A DNA stretch of 64,000 nt from Acinetobacter albensis (GCF_900095025.1 NZ_FMBK01000014.1:1-64000); one strand, 5' to 3'; positions 44,929 through 54,949 are shown, counted from the first letter of the stretch. The notes: generated by a model from the sequence alone, not told the origin. Made by a program: numbers and translations.

Positions 44929-47673
44929 ATGAATGCGGAACAATTGCATAGAACATTACGTGCGAGCCAATATGCCGAGTTGGTATTGGGAAATCACGCA
45001 GTTTTATTAGAACAAGACTATGCTGTTGACCAATTTCTAAGTCCGTTAAGCACGACTCAAATTCAAAATTCCGTTCAAATGTGTTTGCATCAAATTACCG
45101 ATGAAACTGTATGGATGCGAGAAATTCGTATTCTACGTGCACGACTGATGTTTCGTTGGATTTGGCAAGATGCAAATCAACTTACCGATGTCGTCACATT
45201 AACGCGTGAGCTTTCAGATTTTGCTGATGCTGCTATCTGTGCTGCCAAAGATTTTGCCCGTATCCCATTAGTTGCTAAACATGGTGAACCGATTGGATAC
45301 AATGGTGCAATGCAAAACTTAATTGTGATTGCAATGGGGAAATTGGGTGCACAAGAACTGAATCTTTCGAGTGACATTGACCTGATTTTTGCCTTCGATG
45401 AACAAGGCGAAACCAATGGACGCAAAGACATAGATGTACAGCAGTTTTGTATTTTATGGGGACAAAAACTGATATATCTACTGGATCACATGACTGCAGA
45501 TGGTTTTGTTTTTCGTGTAGATATGCGTTTGCGTCCGTGGGGAGATGGTTCAGCTTTGGCGATTAGCCACGTGGCATTAGAAAAATACTTAAGTCAGCAT
45601 GGGCGCGAATGGGAGCGTTATGCTTGGATTAAGGCACGTATTGTAACGGGTGGAAAAGAAGGTGTAGAACTGCTCGATATGACACGACCTTTCGTGTTTC
45701 GAAAATATGTCGATTACACTGCTTTTGAAGCCATGCGTGAAATGAAAGCCATGATTGAGCGTGAAGTATTACGACGTAATATTGAAGATGATATTAAGCT
45801 TGGTGCAGGGGGAATTCGCGAGGTTGAGTTTATTGTGCAAGTCTTTCAGCTGATTTATGGGGGAGCTAAATTTGAACTGCAAGACCGTCAATGCTTGGTC
45901 AGTCTGCATCATTTAGGTGAGTTTGGTTTACTTGAAGCGGATGCAGTGACTGAGTTGGAAGATGCATATTTATTCTTGCGTCGTGTTGAACATGCCATTC
46001 AAGCGTTGAATGATCAACAAACCCAGTCCTTACCAAGTGAACCAGATTTACGCCATCGCATGATTGAAACTTTAGGCTTTACTGATTGGGAGGCGTTTAT
46101 TTCTTTTCTCAATCAGAAACGTGCCAAAGTCATTTATCAGTTTGAACATTTAATTAAAGAAAAAGAACCTGATCCACTGCTAGAAAGTTTTAGCCAACTC
46201 GAAAAACAATTAGATAACGTGTTGGATGCAAGTGCTAAAAATTTGGTTCATGAATTCTGGCATGGGCATGCCTTAAAAAAATTGCCCGCAAAAGCAGTAC
46301 AACGTTTAAAAACGTTTTGGCCGCATTTGATTGAAGCTATTTTACAATCCAATAAACCACAAATTGCACTGCTGCGCTTAATGCCTTTGGTAGAATCGGT
46401 GATGCGGCGTACTGTGTATTTGGTGATGCTGATTGAAAGTAAAGGAGCCTTGCAGCGCTTGGTCAAAATGGCGACTGTGAGTCCATGGATATGTGAAGAA
46501 TTGACTCATTATCCTGTTTTACTTGATGAATTTTTATCGATGGATTTTGAATTGCCTCGACGCAAAGATTTAGAAGATTCTTTACGTCAGCAATTATTAC
46601 GAATTGAAATTGATCAAGTTGAAGATCAGATGCGAGTACTCCGTTTATTTAAAAAATCTAATGTTTTAGCTGTGGCTGCAAGTGATGTATTGGCTGAAAG
46701 CCCACTGATGAAAGTGTCTGATGCCTTGACTGATATTGCTGAAGTATCGGTGAATGCGACCTTGAACTTGGCTTATCAAATCACAGCAAAAAAACATGGT
46801 TTTCCACTCGATGCTGAAGGAAATCGCTGCTCAGTGAGCCATACCGCTTTCGCTGTGGTTGGGTATGGTAAATTGGGCGGTATTGAGCTGGGTTATGGCT
46901 CAGACTTAGATTTGGTGTTTATTCACTACATGAGTGAACAGGGCGACACTGACGGCTTAAAACAAATTAGTGGTTTTGAGTTTGCCATGCGAGTTGGACA
47001 AAAATTTATGTCCTTAATGACCACACAAACTTTAGATGGACGAGTTTATGAAATTGATACCCGTTTACGTCCCTCTGGCGAAGCGGGTTTATTGGTGACC
47101 AGTTTAAAAGCTTTTGAACAATATCAGTTGAAAAGTGCGTGGTTATGGGAGCATCAGGCCTTGGTACGGGCACGTTCGATTGCGGGGGAACAAAGTCTGC
47201 GTGAAAAATTTGAATTACTGCGTTGTCGGATTTTAATTCAACCGCGAGAGGAAACAAAAGTTCGCGCAGAAGTGCTTAAAATGCGTCAAAAAATGAAAGA
47301 CCATTTGGGCTCTTCCAAAGAACAGCAAAAAGATGGAATTTTTCATTTAAAACAGGACGCGGGTGGTATCGTTGATATCGAATTTATGGCACAGTATGCG
47401 GTGTTAGCTTGGAGTGGGTCGAATCCTGATCTCGCCCATTATTCCGACAATGTACGAATCCTTGAAGATGCCGCAAAAGCCAGTTGCTTATCCAGTGACG
47501 ATGCGACCGCATTGATTCAAGCTTATCTCAGTGAACGAGCCGAGAGCCACCGTTTAGCACTTGCAAATCAATCCATGCAAGTGAATGCTACGGATTGGCA
47601 CGATACCCGCGTGATCGTTTGCAAGTTATGGCAAAGATTAATTGATCCAACTGCAACTATTTGCATTGGATAA
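44929..47673 (+). CDS. glnE: Glutamine synthetase adenylyltransferase/adenylyl-removing enzyme GlnE
   Basis: 914 residues (E. coli 946). Two nucleotidyltransferase halves, each with its metal site: NLSSDIDLIFAFDE in the adenylyl-removing half and YGSDLDLVFIHYM in the adenylylating half, joined by a helical regulatory region. GAGGIREVEFIVQ and DAGGIVDIEFMAQ repeat after each. It controls glutamine synthetase in response to PII and glutamine. ATG at 44929 is chosen because GGAAG lies upstream; an in-frame GTG at 44914 would add five residues. Confidence 0.96.
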   Translation: MNAEQLHRTLRASQYAELVLGNHAVLLEQDYAVDQFLSPLSTTQIQNSVQMCLHQITDETVWMREIRILRARLMFRWIWQDANQLTDVVTLTRELSDFADAAICAAKDFARIPLVAKHGEPIGYNGAMQNLIVIAMGKLGAQELNLSSDIDLIFAFDEQGETNGRKDIDVQQFCILWGQKLIYLLDHMTADGFVFRVDMRLRPWGDGSALAISHVALEKYLSQHGREWERYAWIKARIVTGGKEGVELLDMTRPFVFRKYVDYTAFEAMREMKAMIEREVLRRNIEDDIKLGAGGIREVEFIVQVFQLIYGGAKFELQDRQCLVSLHHLGEFGLLEADAVTELEDAYLFLRRVEHAIQALNDQQTQSLPSEPDLRHRMIETLGFTDWEAFISFLNQKRAKVIYQFEHLIKEKEPDPLLESFSQLEKQLDNVLDASAKNLVHEFWHGHALKKLPAKAVQRLKTFWPHLIEAILQSNKPQIALLRLMPLVESVMRRTVYLVMLIESKGALQRLVKMATVSPWICEELTHYPVLLDEFLSMDFELPRRKDLEDSLRQQLLRIEIDQVEDQMRVLRLFKKSNVLAVAASDVLAESPLMKVSDALTDIAEVSVNATLNLAYQITAKKHGFPLDAEGNRCSVSHTAFAVVGYGKLGGIELGYGSDLDLVFIHYMSEQGDTDGLKQISGFEFAMRVGQKFMSLMTTQTLDGRVYEIDTRLRPSGEAGLLVTSLKAFEQYQLKSAWLWEHQALVRARSIAGEQSLREKFELLRCRILIQPREETKVRAEVLKMRQKMKDHLGSSKEQQKDGIFHLKQDAGGIVDIEFMAQYAVLAWSGSNPDLAHYSDNVRILEDAAKASCLSSDDATALIQAYLSERAESHRLALANQSMQVNATDWHDTRVIVCKLWQRLIDPTATICIG

Positions 47674-47706
47674 ACATGACTGTGTATAAAAAATGGAGAG
47701 TGCGCC

Positions 47707-48633
47707 ATGAACTTGGCTGATCGTGATGGTTTTATTTGGCAAGATGGACAAATGGTTGATTGGCGTGAGGCAAAAATTCACGTCCTAACACATACCTTGC
47801 ATTATAGTATGGGTGTGTTTGAAGGTGTCCGTGCCTATGAAACTCCGAATGGAACCGCGATTTTCCGTTTGCAGGATCATACAAAACGTTTGCTTAACTC
47901 TGCAAAAATCTATCAAATGAAAGTTCCATTTGACCATAAAACATTAGAGCAAGCCCAAATTGATGTGGTGCGTGAAAATAAATTAGCATCATGCTATTTG
48001 CGTCCAATCATTTTTATCGGTTCTGAAAAATTGGGTATTGCTGCAACGGACAATACCATTCATGCCACTGTTGCTGCTTGGAGCTGGGGTGCTTACCTTG
48101 GTGATGAAGCGATGGCAAAAGGCATTCGCGTTAAAACTTCATCATTTACTCATCACCATCCAAACGTGACTATGTGTAAGGCAAAAGCCTCGGGTAACTA
48201 TACCTTGTCTATTCTTGCACATCAGGAAGTGGCTCATTCGGGTTATGACGAAGCGATGTTAATGGATCCACAAGGTTATGTTTGTCAAGGTTCTGGCGAA
48301 AATGTATTTTTGGTGAAAGATGGTGTATTACATACACCTGATATCTCAGGTGGTGCACTCGACGGTATTACTCGCCAAACGATTATCACCATTGCCAAAG
48401 ATTTAGGTTATGAAGTGGTTGAACGCCGTATTACACGCGATGAGTTCTACATTGGTGACGAAGCTTTCTTTACGGGTACAGCTGCTGAAGTAACGCCAAT
48501 TCGCGAATATGATGATCGTGAAATTGGTTGTGGTTCACGTGGTCCAATTACCACACAAATTCAAAAAGCATTCTTTGATGCAGTTCAGGGTAAAGACCCT
48601 AAATATGCACACTGGTTAACTTACGTAAAATAA
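47707..48633 (+). CDS. ilvE: Branched-chain amino acid aminotransferase IlvE
   Basis: 308 residues, fold-type IV PLP enzyme. Motifs: HTLHYSMGVFEGVRAY, AAWSWGAYLGDEAMAKGI, the PLP-lysine region MCKAKASGNYTLSILA, and GSGENVFLVKDGVLHTP with GITRQTIITIAKDLG. It performs the last step of valine, leucine and isoleucine synthesis. GGAG precedes the ATG. In Acinetobacter this gene marks the left border of the lipooligosaccharide outer-core locus. Followed by a terminator. Confidence 0.96.
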   Translation: MNLADRDGFIWQDGQMVDWREAKIHVLTHTLHYSMGVFEGVRAYETPNGTAIFRLQDHTKRLLNSAKIYQMKVPFDHKTLEQAQIDVVRENKLASCYLRPIIFIGSEKLGIAATDNTIHATVAAWSWGAYLGDEAMAKGIRVKTSSFTHHHPNVTMCKAKASGNYTLSILAHQEVAHSGYDEAMLMDPQGYVCQGSGENVFLVKDGVLHTPDISGGALDGITRQTIITIAKDLGYEVVERRITRDEFYIGDEAFFTGTAAEVTPIREYDDREIGCGSRGPITTQIQKAFFDAVQGKDPKYAHWLTYVK

Positions 48634-48650
48634 GCTGATCGGTTAAGATG

Positions 48651-48680
48651 AAAAGGCGAAACAATAGTTTCGCCTTTTTT
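48651..48680. terminator. Terminator after ilvE
   Basis: AAAAGGCGAAAC-AATA-GTTTCGCCTTTTTT: perfect stem and T run, separating ilvE from the outer-core genes. Confidence 0.92.
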
Positions 48681-48722
48681 ATTGATTGAAATTTGAGTTT
48701 ATATTCTTTTTAGGACACTTTT

Positions 48723-49616
48723 ATGCATATTGTCTATGTGAGTGATGGTAAAGCAGGGCACCGTTCACAAGCTGTAGGATTGTATAAAGCGATGCAGCGG
48801 CAAAGCAATATTGAAGTGACTTTTCAAGAAATATCTATACAGGAACTGCCTATTTTTTCACTTTTAAAAGCGATATGGGCACGAGGCTTTGGGTTATTTG
48901 AAAAAAAAGCAGATTATATTTTTGGAGTGGGGAGTCATACCCAAGCACGTGTTTTATTGCTGGGGAGAGTTTACCCTAAAGCCAAAACCGTGATTATGAT
49001 GAAACCTAACTTTCCAGTGAATTGGTTTGATTATGCCATTATTCCACAACACGATCGTGTGAAAGAGTCTATGCATGTCATTACTACACAAGGGGCTTTA
49101 AATCCGATTGTGAATGAAAATCGTCATCAACCAAATAGAATATTAATTGCATTAGGTGGAAATTCTAAGCGACATCAATGGAATGATGAAAAAGTTTTAT
49201 CGAGTATTCAGCGGCTCGTAGAAAATAATGTTCAAGCAACGTTTATTTTAACCACTTCAAGACGGACACCTGATACTTTTTTGGAAACATTGGCTCAGCA
49301 AAATTTTTATTCAAAATTGCAGATTTTTCCAGTTGAGCATACGCCACAAGGGTGGGTGTTTGAAGAAATGCAAAAAGCAGAAGCCGTTTGGGTGACAGAA
49401 GATAGTGTTTCGATGATTTTTGAGGCTTTGACCGCAGGTTGTCAAGTAGGAATCATTGAAATAGACCGTTTGAAATCTGATAGAATTACCCAATTATTAG
49501 ATCAGCTTTTATCTAATGATCTATTAGATAAACAGCATATTAAATTATTAAATTTAAAATTGGATGAAGCGTCTCGCGTCGCTGATATTTTATTAAAACA
49601 TAGAGATGTTTTTTAG
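48723..49616 (+). CDS. ELM1/DUF1022-family protein, first outer-core gene
   Basis: 297 residues of the mitochondrial-fission-ELM1-like family, which has a GT-B glycosyltransferase shape. Seen: start MHIVYVSDGKAGHRSQAVGL, IFGVGSHTQARVLLLGR, ILIALGGNSKRHQW at about 140-153 opening the second Rossmann-like half, and WVTEDSVSMIFEALTAG matching the nucleotide-sugar end of GT-B folds. This position next to ilvE is that of gtrOC1 in published OC loci, from memory. Likely acts on the lipid A-core acceptor in the cytosol. Its TAG directly abuts the next ATG. Confidence 0.8.
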   Translation: MHIVYVSDGKAGHRSQAVGLYKAMQRQSNIEVTFQEISIQELPIFSLLKAIWARGFGLFEKKADYIFGVGSHTQARVLLLGRVYPKAKTVIMMKPNFPVNWFDYAIIPQHDRVKESMHVITTQGALNPIVNENRHQPNRILIALGGNSKRHQWNDEKVLSSIQRLVENNVQATFILTTSRRTPDTFLETLAQQNFYSKLQIFPVEHTPQGWVFEEMQKAEAVWVTEDSVSMIFEALTAGCQVGIIEIDRLKSDRITQLLDQLLSNDLLDKQHIKLLNLKLDEASRVADILLKHRDVF

Positions 49617-50645
49617 ATGAAAATTTTACATATCGCAAACTTTGGTTTTAATAAACAAGGTGCACATTTTTATTGTACAGACCGTAAGATTTCCGCTGGT
49701 CTCATTGAGAATGGCCATTTTGTTTATGATTTTAGTTTCCGTGATATGGCGCGAATGGGTACGGTCTTTAAAACTAAAAAATTAGGTGCAAGTTGGGCCA
49801 ATAAAGAAATTTTAAAAATTGTGGATCATATTGAACCAGATTTAGTGCTGATTGGTCATAGTGACTTAATGAGTCCAGAGGTTTTAAAAAAAATTAAGCA
49901 ACACTATCCAAAAACTAAAATAGCTTTTTGGTATGTCGATCCCTTGTATATAGAGCATAAACTGGGCTTTGTTCGTGAATTTTCACCTTATTTGGATGCA
50001 ATTTTTTGTACCACGGGCGGTAAGTATCTTGAAAAACTCAAGCAACCGCATTTAAAAGTGGCGTATATGCCGAATGTTGGACATCGTAATGTTGAACAAT
50101 TAAAACAATTTGAATCGACCAATATTGATAAAGAATTTATTTTCTGTGGTGTCGTGTATAAAGAGCCTGAGCGTGAAAAGTTCTTAAAAGAATTAGCCGA
50201 TATTTTAAAAAATAGTCATATTCAATATCAATACTATGGTTGTTTTGAACAACCCGGAGTGTATGGAAAAGGCTATTACAAAGTTCTTGCCCAATCGCGT
50301 ATGGGCTTAAATTATTCACGCAAAAATGATGTGACTTTGTATAGTTCAGACCGAATTGTGCAACTCACAGGCAATGGTTTATTGACGTTTAGTCCACGCA
50401 TTCCGGGCTTCGATCAACTCTATACTGAACAAGAAGTGGTTTATTTTGATGATCAGTTCGATTTAGCTGAAAAAATTCAATTCTATGCTGCACATCCTGA
50501 AGATGCGAAACGTATTGCCGAAGCGGGTTGGAATAAAACACGCGCCAGTTTCAATGCTAAACGGATTACGCAATTTATGGTCGAAGTCACTTTTGATCAG
50601 CCATTATCAGAAGCCTATGAATGGTCACATGAGGTCTATGCATGA
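49617..50645 (+). CDS. Glycosyltransferase (CgeB/Glycos_transf_1_2 type)
   Basis: 342 residues, GT-B like. N-terminal MKILHIANFGFNKQGAHFY; C-terminal PF13524-like segment running from SRMGLNYSRKNDVTLYSSDRI to FSPRIPGFDQLY and VVYFDDQFDLAEKIQFYAAHP, where the sugar donor normally binds. Matches the gtrOC2 position. Overlaps the deacetylase gene by ATGA. Sugar specificity cannot be read. Confidence 0.8.
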   Translation: MKILHIANFGFNKQGAHFYCTDRKISAGLIENGHFVYDFSFRDMARMGTVFKTKKLGASWANKEILKIVDHIEPDLVLIGHSDLMSPEVLKKIKQHYPKTKIAFWYVDPLYIEHKLGFVREFSPYLDAIFCTTGGKYLEKLKQPHLKVAYMPNVGHRNVEQLKQFESTNIDKEFIFCGVVYKEPEREKFLKELADILKNSHIQYQYYGCFEQPGVYGKGYYKVLAQSRMGLNYSRKNDVTLYSSDRIVQLTGNGLLTFSPRIPGFDQLYTEQEVVYFDDQFDLAEKIQFYAAHPEDAKRIAEAGWNKTRASFNAKRITQFMVEVTFDQPLSEAYEWSHEVYA

Positions 50646-51397
50646 TTTGGTTGCTTTATATTGTAGTGGGCTTCATCGCACTAGCCGCGCTGTTATATCT
50701 GTTGGGTAACTATACTTTTTGGTTGCCTTTTCGCAGTGCAAAGTTACCTAGAATTGTGATGTTGCATCAGGTGACACCACATGAAGATGCTTCGGGAATG
50801 AATATGCCTCCCCAGAAGTTTGAGCAGCTATTACAGTATTTAGTGAATAAGAGTAGTACCTTTTGTTTTGTTTCTGAGCTTGATCAATATCAGGGGCAAA
50901 AGCATGTCGTTGCTTTGTCCTTTGATGATGGTTTCTTGGATAACTATCAATATGCTTATCCACTACTGAAAAAATATCATGCCAAAGCGACCATTTATTT
51001 AGCCACGCAAATTGAAGGCATTGAAAAATTAGCGCCTGAACACATTCGTGAAATGGCAGAATCAGGCTTAATTGAGTTTGGCGCACATACCCAGCATCAT
51101 GTGAACTTACTGAAATTAAGTGATAATGAAGCTTATCAAGAGATGCAAAATTCTAAACATGATGTTGAAGCACTTGTTGGACATTGTCCAAGTTTTGCTT
51201 ATCCTTTTGGGCGTTTTAATGAAAAACATCAACAAATGGTCAAACAGATTGGCTTTAAAAATGCCGTCTCAACACGCAAAAAAGTTGAAACCTATACTGA
51301 ATTAAATCAATTTAATATTCCCCGCGTCAGTACACATGGGGCAATGAATGCGCTGCAAATGCGGATTGCTTTAGCCAAAGGACGTTATAAATTATGA
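50642..51397 (+). CDS. pda1: Membrane-anchored polysaccharide deacetylase (NodB fold)
   Basis: 251 residues. One N-terminal membrane helix (residues 3-22), then the NodB domain: ALSFDDGFLDNY with Asp95/Asp96, and GAHTQHHVNL with metal ligands His149 and His153; FAYPFGRFNEKH follows. It removes acetyl groups from amino sugars. The anchor and OC context suggest de-N-acetylation of a core HexNAc at the membrane. Name follows OC-locus usage. Overlaps both neighbours by ATGA. Confidence 0.85.
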   Translation: MIWLLYIVVGFIALAALLYLLGNYTFWLPFRSAKLPRIVMLHQVTPHEDASGMNMPPQKFEQLLQYLVNKSSTFCFVSELDQYQGQKHVVALSFDDGFLDNYQYAYPLLKKYHAKATIYLATQIEGIEKLAPEHIREMAESGLIEFGAHTQHHVNLLKLSDNEAYQEMQNSKHDVEALVGHCPSFAYPFGRFNEKHQQMVKQIGFKNAVSTRKKVETYTELNQFNIPRVSTHGAMNALQMRIALAKGRYKL

Positions 51398-52170
51398 GTA
51401 TTTCATGTAGTGTTTATATCGTCACTTTGAACTGTGCGGCTTGGCTTGAAGACACTTTAAATAGTGTTGCTGATTTTGCAGAAGTGATTATTTTGGATTC
51501 AGGTAGTACCGATGATACCTATAAAATTGCCCAAAGCTTTCCAAATGTAAGCATTAGCCATCAAGATTGGCACGGTTATGCAGCCCAAAAAAGTCTCGCT
51601 TTGGCACAATGTCAGCAAGATTGGGTACTGAATTTAGATGGTGATGAAGTTTTATCTGATGAGCTCAAACACGAGATTGAAGCAACTATTCAAGCCAATC
51701 ATATTGATGCTTTAATTACCCCGATTAATGATGTGTTTTTAGCTGTACCGAATAGTAAGCATACGAAAAAACATGCCAAAGTTCGTTTTTTTCGTAAAAG
51801 CAAAGGACAGTATGATCTTGCCAATAAAGTGCATGAAAATGTGATTATTGATGGGACAAGTGTTCGTGCCAGCGGTGATATTTATCACTATGGCGAATCG
51901 AGTATTTTTGTCAAAGTTGAAAAAAATAATCAATATTCTAATTTAAAAGCTGCTGAAAAATTTCAAAAAGGCAAAGAACCAAGTGTATTAAAATTAACTT
52001 TGGTCATGCCCATGACTTTTCTAAAGTCATATTTTATTCGTCGTAGTTGCTTAAATGGCTGGCGTGGATTTGTAAATAGTATGATCAATGCCTTTTATGC
52101 TTTTTTAAAAGAAGCCAAGCTATTTGAACAGCACTTGCAGTCTAAAAAAAATAATAGAGATGAGAGATGA
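51394..52170 (+). CDS. Glycosyltransferase family 2 (WaaE/KdtX-like)
   Basis: 258 residues, GT-A fold. Start SCSVYIVTLNCAAWLEDTLNSV, then VIILDSGSTDDTYKIA, and the metal-binding DGDE in WVLNLDGDEVLSDEL. The middle AKVRFFRKSKGQYDLANKVHENV and the C-terminal helix pair resemble the WaaE/KdtX beta-1,4-glucosyltransferases that extend the LPS inner core. Matches the gtrOC3 position. ATGA overlaps on both sides mean tight coupling. Confidence 0.87.
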   Translation: MSISCSVYIVTLNCAAWLEDTLNSVADFAEVIILDSGSTDDTYKIAQSFPNVSISHQDWHGYAAQKSLALAQCQQDWVLNLDGDEVLSDELKHEIEATIQANHIDALITPINDVFLAVPNSKHTKKHAKVRFFRKSKGQYDLANKVHENVIIDGTSVRASGDIYHYGESSIFVKVEKNNQYSNLKAAEKFQKGKEPSVLKLTLVMPMTFLKSYFIRRSCLNGWRGFVNSMINAFYAFLKEAKLFEQHLQSKKNNRDER

Positions 52171-53201
52171 AGATTGTTCAGGTTTTAGCCACCAGTGGCG
52201 GTATAGGAGGGCTTGAACAACACACATTTAACCTTGTGAATGAACTCTCTTTATTTAATGAGGTGCATATTATTGCGCATCCATGCTATGCCGAAAAATT
52301 TAATCCAAATGTTCGATTTCATGCAATTGATTTTTCGCGTAGTCGTTGGAATATTATTTTACTTTGGCAGCTAAAGCGTTTGATTAATCAAATTCAACCC
52401 GAGATCGTACATGCTCAAGCAGGTAAAGCGTCTGAGTTAATCGCACGAATTCGTCCATATTTAGCGAATACTAAAATTGTGACCACAATACATGGTACTA
52501 AAAAGAATAAGTCTGCCTATTTAGTGGGTGATGCCGTGATTGCAGTAAGTCAGGCATTGACCCAATGCATTCCAGTCAATAAAGCCAAGGTGGTTTATAA
52601 TGGTGTTTATCCACAACCTATCTTATCCCTTGATAAAAAAATAAATTTAAAAAAAAGCATTGAAACACAATTTCCAAACTTAGATTCCAATAAAAAAATA
52701 GTGATGTGTATTGGTCGCTTAGAGCCAGTGAAGAATATTGCTTTACTGATTCATGCGATGCAGAAAATTGATGCAAATTTATGGATTGTAGGTGATGGTT
52801 CTTTACGCCAATCACTGGAAGCACAAGTTAGCCAACAACAGATGCAAGATCGAGTCACATTTTTGGGTTTTAGAACGGATGCACGTGATTTACTGCAACT
52901 TGCCCATGTTGTGGCGTTGTCTTCAGATCGGGAAGGTTTCCCTTTGGTCATGGTGGAAGCGCTGCAAAGCGATAAGGTTATGGCGTCAACCAAAGTCAAT
53001 GGGGTTATTGAATGGTTGCCTGAGATGTATTTAGCCGATATTGGGGACGCTCAAGGTTTGAAGGCTGCTATTGAAAATGCCCTAAATCAAACATCCCAAT
53101 TGGATTTTCAGCCCTTATTTTCCCGTGCTAAAGCGGAATTAACGGTTGAAGCCATGACACAGCAAACACTACAGGTTTATCAGCAGTTGCTGTCTGTATA
53201 A
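52167..53201 (+). CDS. Glycosyltransferase family 4 (GT-B)
   Basis: 344 residues. MKIVQVLATSGGIGGLEQHTFNLVNEL begins the acceptor domain; the donor domain has IVMCIGRLEPVKNIALLIHAM and the retaining-GT signature EGFPLVMVE (E-x7-E) in SSDREGFPLVMVEAL. GT4 enzymes are retaining. It corresponds to gtrOC4 by position. The stop is adjacent to the stop of the reverse-strand propeller gene. Confidence 0.88.
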   Translation: MKIVQVLATSGGIGGLEQHTFNLVNELSLFNEVHIIAHPCYAEKFNPNVRFHAIDFSRSRWNIILLWQLKRLINQIQPEIVHAQAGKASELIARIRPYLANTKIVTTIHGTKKNKSAYLVGDAVIAVSQALTQCIPVNKAKVVYNGVYPQPILSLDKKINLKKSIETQFPNLDSNKKIVMCIGRLEPVKNIALLIHAMQKIDANLWIVGDGSLRQSLEAQVSQQQMQDRVTFLGFRTDARDLLQLAHVVALSSDREGFPLVMVEALQSDKVMASTKVNGVIEWLPEMYLADIGDAQGLKAAIENALNQTSQLDFQPLFSRAKAELTVEAMTQQTLQVYQQLLSV

Positions 53202-54116
53202 TTACATTTTAGGTGTAAGACGAATAGCATCGAGAACCACAAAGTTATTTTCAGCATTAATGGTATGACAGCCGTCATCTTCACTATGCCAATGCGGTAA
53301 AACAACCTCGAATAACTGTTCTTGATATTCAGTGGGGCTTAATTTAATAATTTCTTTTAGTTCAATATTGCCGCCATAACGTTTTAATGAATCTTGACTC
53401 GGGCGTACCAGTTTGCCGTCATAGACAAATGGTTTACCTGCCATGCGGAATTGTTGTTGGCCTGTGCAGACCGGATTTTTAGGATGCTCTTTCCAATCAG
53501 GTTGCAAAATATTATGGGTATAAAATAAATCTAAACGATCACCAAATTTTTTACAATTGCGCCGTGTTGAGGTAAATAAATACCACATGCCTTCATGATA
53601 AAAAGGCGTTGTATCAACAGCTTCAATACCTTCTAAAAGGTTTGAATGTTTCTCCCATTGCATCGGAAAATCTTTACATTTCCAAAGTTCAACTGTTTTG
53701 TTGGCACTGGTTTCAGGAATCATATACCAGTCATTTTCAACTTTGAATACACAGGGATAAGACAGGTGGTAATCCAGTTTTAAAATCGTCTGTGGTTCTG
53801 TATAGGTGCCATCTTTAAAGACTTCTAAAACCGATAAAAAACCAACAGGGTGTTGATCATCGACTTCTTCAAAAAAGATAAAATGACGATCATCATTATG
53901 TATATAAAAACAATCGGCAAAAGTAAATTTTTGGGGAGAATGAATTTCGAATAAATGATTTAATTGATTTTGATTATTTAAGGGCTCATTCAGCCAACCA
54001 AAACGAATATACCAATGTGAGTCAAAATTTTTGGCCTGTTGATTCTGTTGGTATTTGTACCATTTTTTTAAGAAGATGCGTTTCATTGCCAAGGAAAAAT
54101 ATAAAAAACTATCCAT
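53202..54116 (-). CDS. ghy: Glycosyl-hydrolase-like five-bladed propeller protein
   Basis: 304 residues, no signal peptide. Propeller-like repeats of WY/F and D motifs: FADCFYIHNDDRHFIFFEE, YPCVFKVENDWYMIPET, VDTTPFYHEGMWYLFTST and FRMAGKPFVYDGKLVRPSQD. The arrangement is that of the glucosamine inositolphosphorylceramide transferase N-terminal-like/GH43-like family, annotated ghy in OC loci. It is in reverse orientation to the rest of the cluster. Whether it cleaves or transfers sugars is not known. ATG at 54086 is an alternative start. A TATAAT on its strand at 54127-54132 may be its -10. Confidence 0.75.
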   Translation of the reverse strand: MDSFLYFSLAMKRIFLKKWYKYQQNQQAKNFDSHWYIRFGWLNEPLNNQNQLNHLFEIHSPQKFTFADCFYIHNDDRHFIFFEEVDDQHPVGFLSVLEVFKDGTYTEPQTILKLDYHLSYPCVFKVENDWYMIPETSANKTVELWKCKDFPMQWEKHSNLLEGIEAVDTTPFYHEGMWYLFTSTRRNCKKFGDRLDLFYTHNILQPDWKEHPKNPVCTGQQQFRMAGKPFVYDGKLVRPSQDSLKRYGGNIELKEIIKLSPTEYQEQLFEVVLPHWHSEDDGCHTINAENNFVVLDAIRLTPKM

Positions 54117-54165
54117 CTAATTCTACATTATATATCATTCAACAAGTGTGAAAAGGTGAGCCTCA

Positions 54166-54927
54166 ATGAAAATTTATGTCATAAGTATTGAAGATGAAAA
54201 CTCTCTCCGATTAAAGAAATTTTTAGATCAAGATTTTTTTAAAAATGGGCAATTGTCTTTGACTAAAATTGGTATTAAAGGGGGAGATCTTTCTGCAAAA
54301 GAATATTTCGAAAAAGCAGTGCGAGGCCGTTCAAAGCCATTAACTCCAGCAGAGCTAGGCTGTACCTTGTCTCATTTAACAGCACTGAAATCCTTTTTAG
54401 CTACAGATGATGAGTTTGCTTTAATTTTTGAAGATGATGCTATTTTACCAAAGCAGCTGACTCTGAAGAGTTTAGAAGAAGAAATTAAAAATTTTAATTT
54501 ACCTAAGAATGTGCTGTTTAGTTTAGGCGGCATACAAATGAAAGAAAGCCTGAAAGTCAGAGGTACTTTAAGAGATCAGCTGTTTCTAGACAAGCAAGTA
54601 TTAGAGGTACATCCTCATTTTTATAATAGGGTGAATTACGCTGTTGCTTATGTTGTAGATCGTGATATGGCGCAAAATCTACTTGATTATCATCGGCAAA
54701 TTAGAAAAGCGGATGACTGGAGTTTCTTATTTGATTTTAATAAGAATTCAAATATTTTAATGACTCATATTGTTGATCATCCCGTTATTGAAGCCGGAGA
54801 GACAAATACTCAGTTAAGCGCAATCGAGGGTGAACGTGTAAAATCCACCAATTTACCTCAAAGTATTTATGGTAATTCACTCGGGTATAATTTTGCAAAA
54901 TTAAAGTATAAAACTTATCCCCGATAA
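54166..54927 (+). CDS. GT25-family LPS glycosyltransferase, copy 1
   Basis: 253 residues with GT25 features: MKIYVISIEDENSLRLKKFL, the LTPAELGCTLSHLTALKSFL signature at about 63-82, the EDD motif in ALIFEDDAIL, and AYVVDRDMAQNLL. GT25 enzymes are typically beta-galactosyl/glucosyltransferases of lipooligosaccharide (as LgtB/Lex1). AAGGTGAG precedes the ATG. A clear paralogue follows at 54950. Acceptor and donor are inference only. Confidence 0.85.
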   Translation: MKIYVISIEDENSLRLKKFLDQDFFKNGQLSLTKIGIKGGDLSAKEYFEKAVRGRSKPLTPAELGCTLSHLTALKSFLATDDEFALIFEDDAILPKQLTLKSLEEEIKNFNLPKNVLFSLGGIQMKESLKVRGTLRDQLFLDKQVLEVHPHFYNRVNYAVAYVVDRDMAQNLLDYHRQIRKADDWSFLFDFNKNSNILMTHIVDHPVIEAGETNTQLSAIEGERVKSTNLPQSIYGNSLGYNFAKLKYKTYPR

Positions 54928-54949
54928 GAGTAGATGTGAGAGAGCGAGT

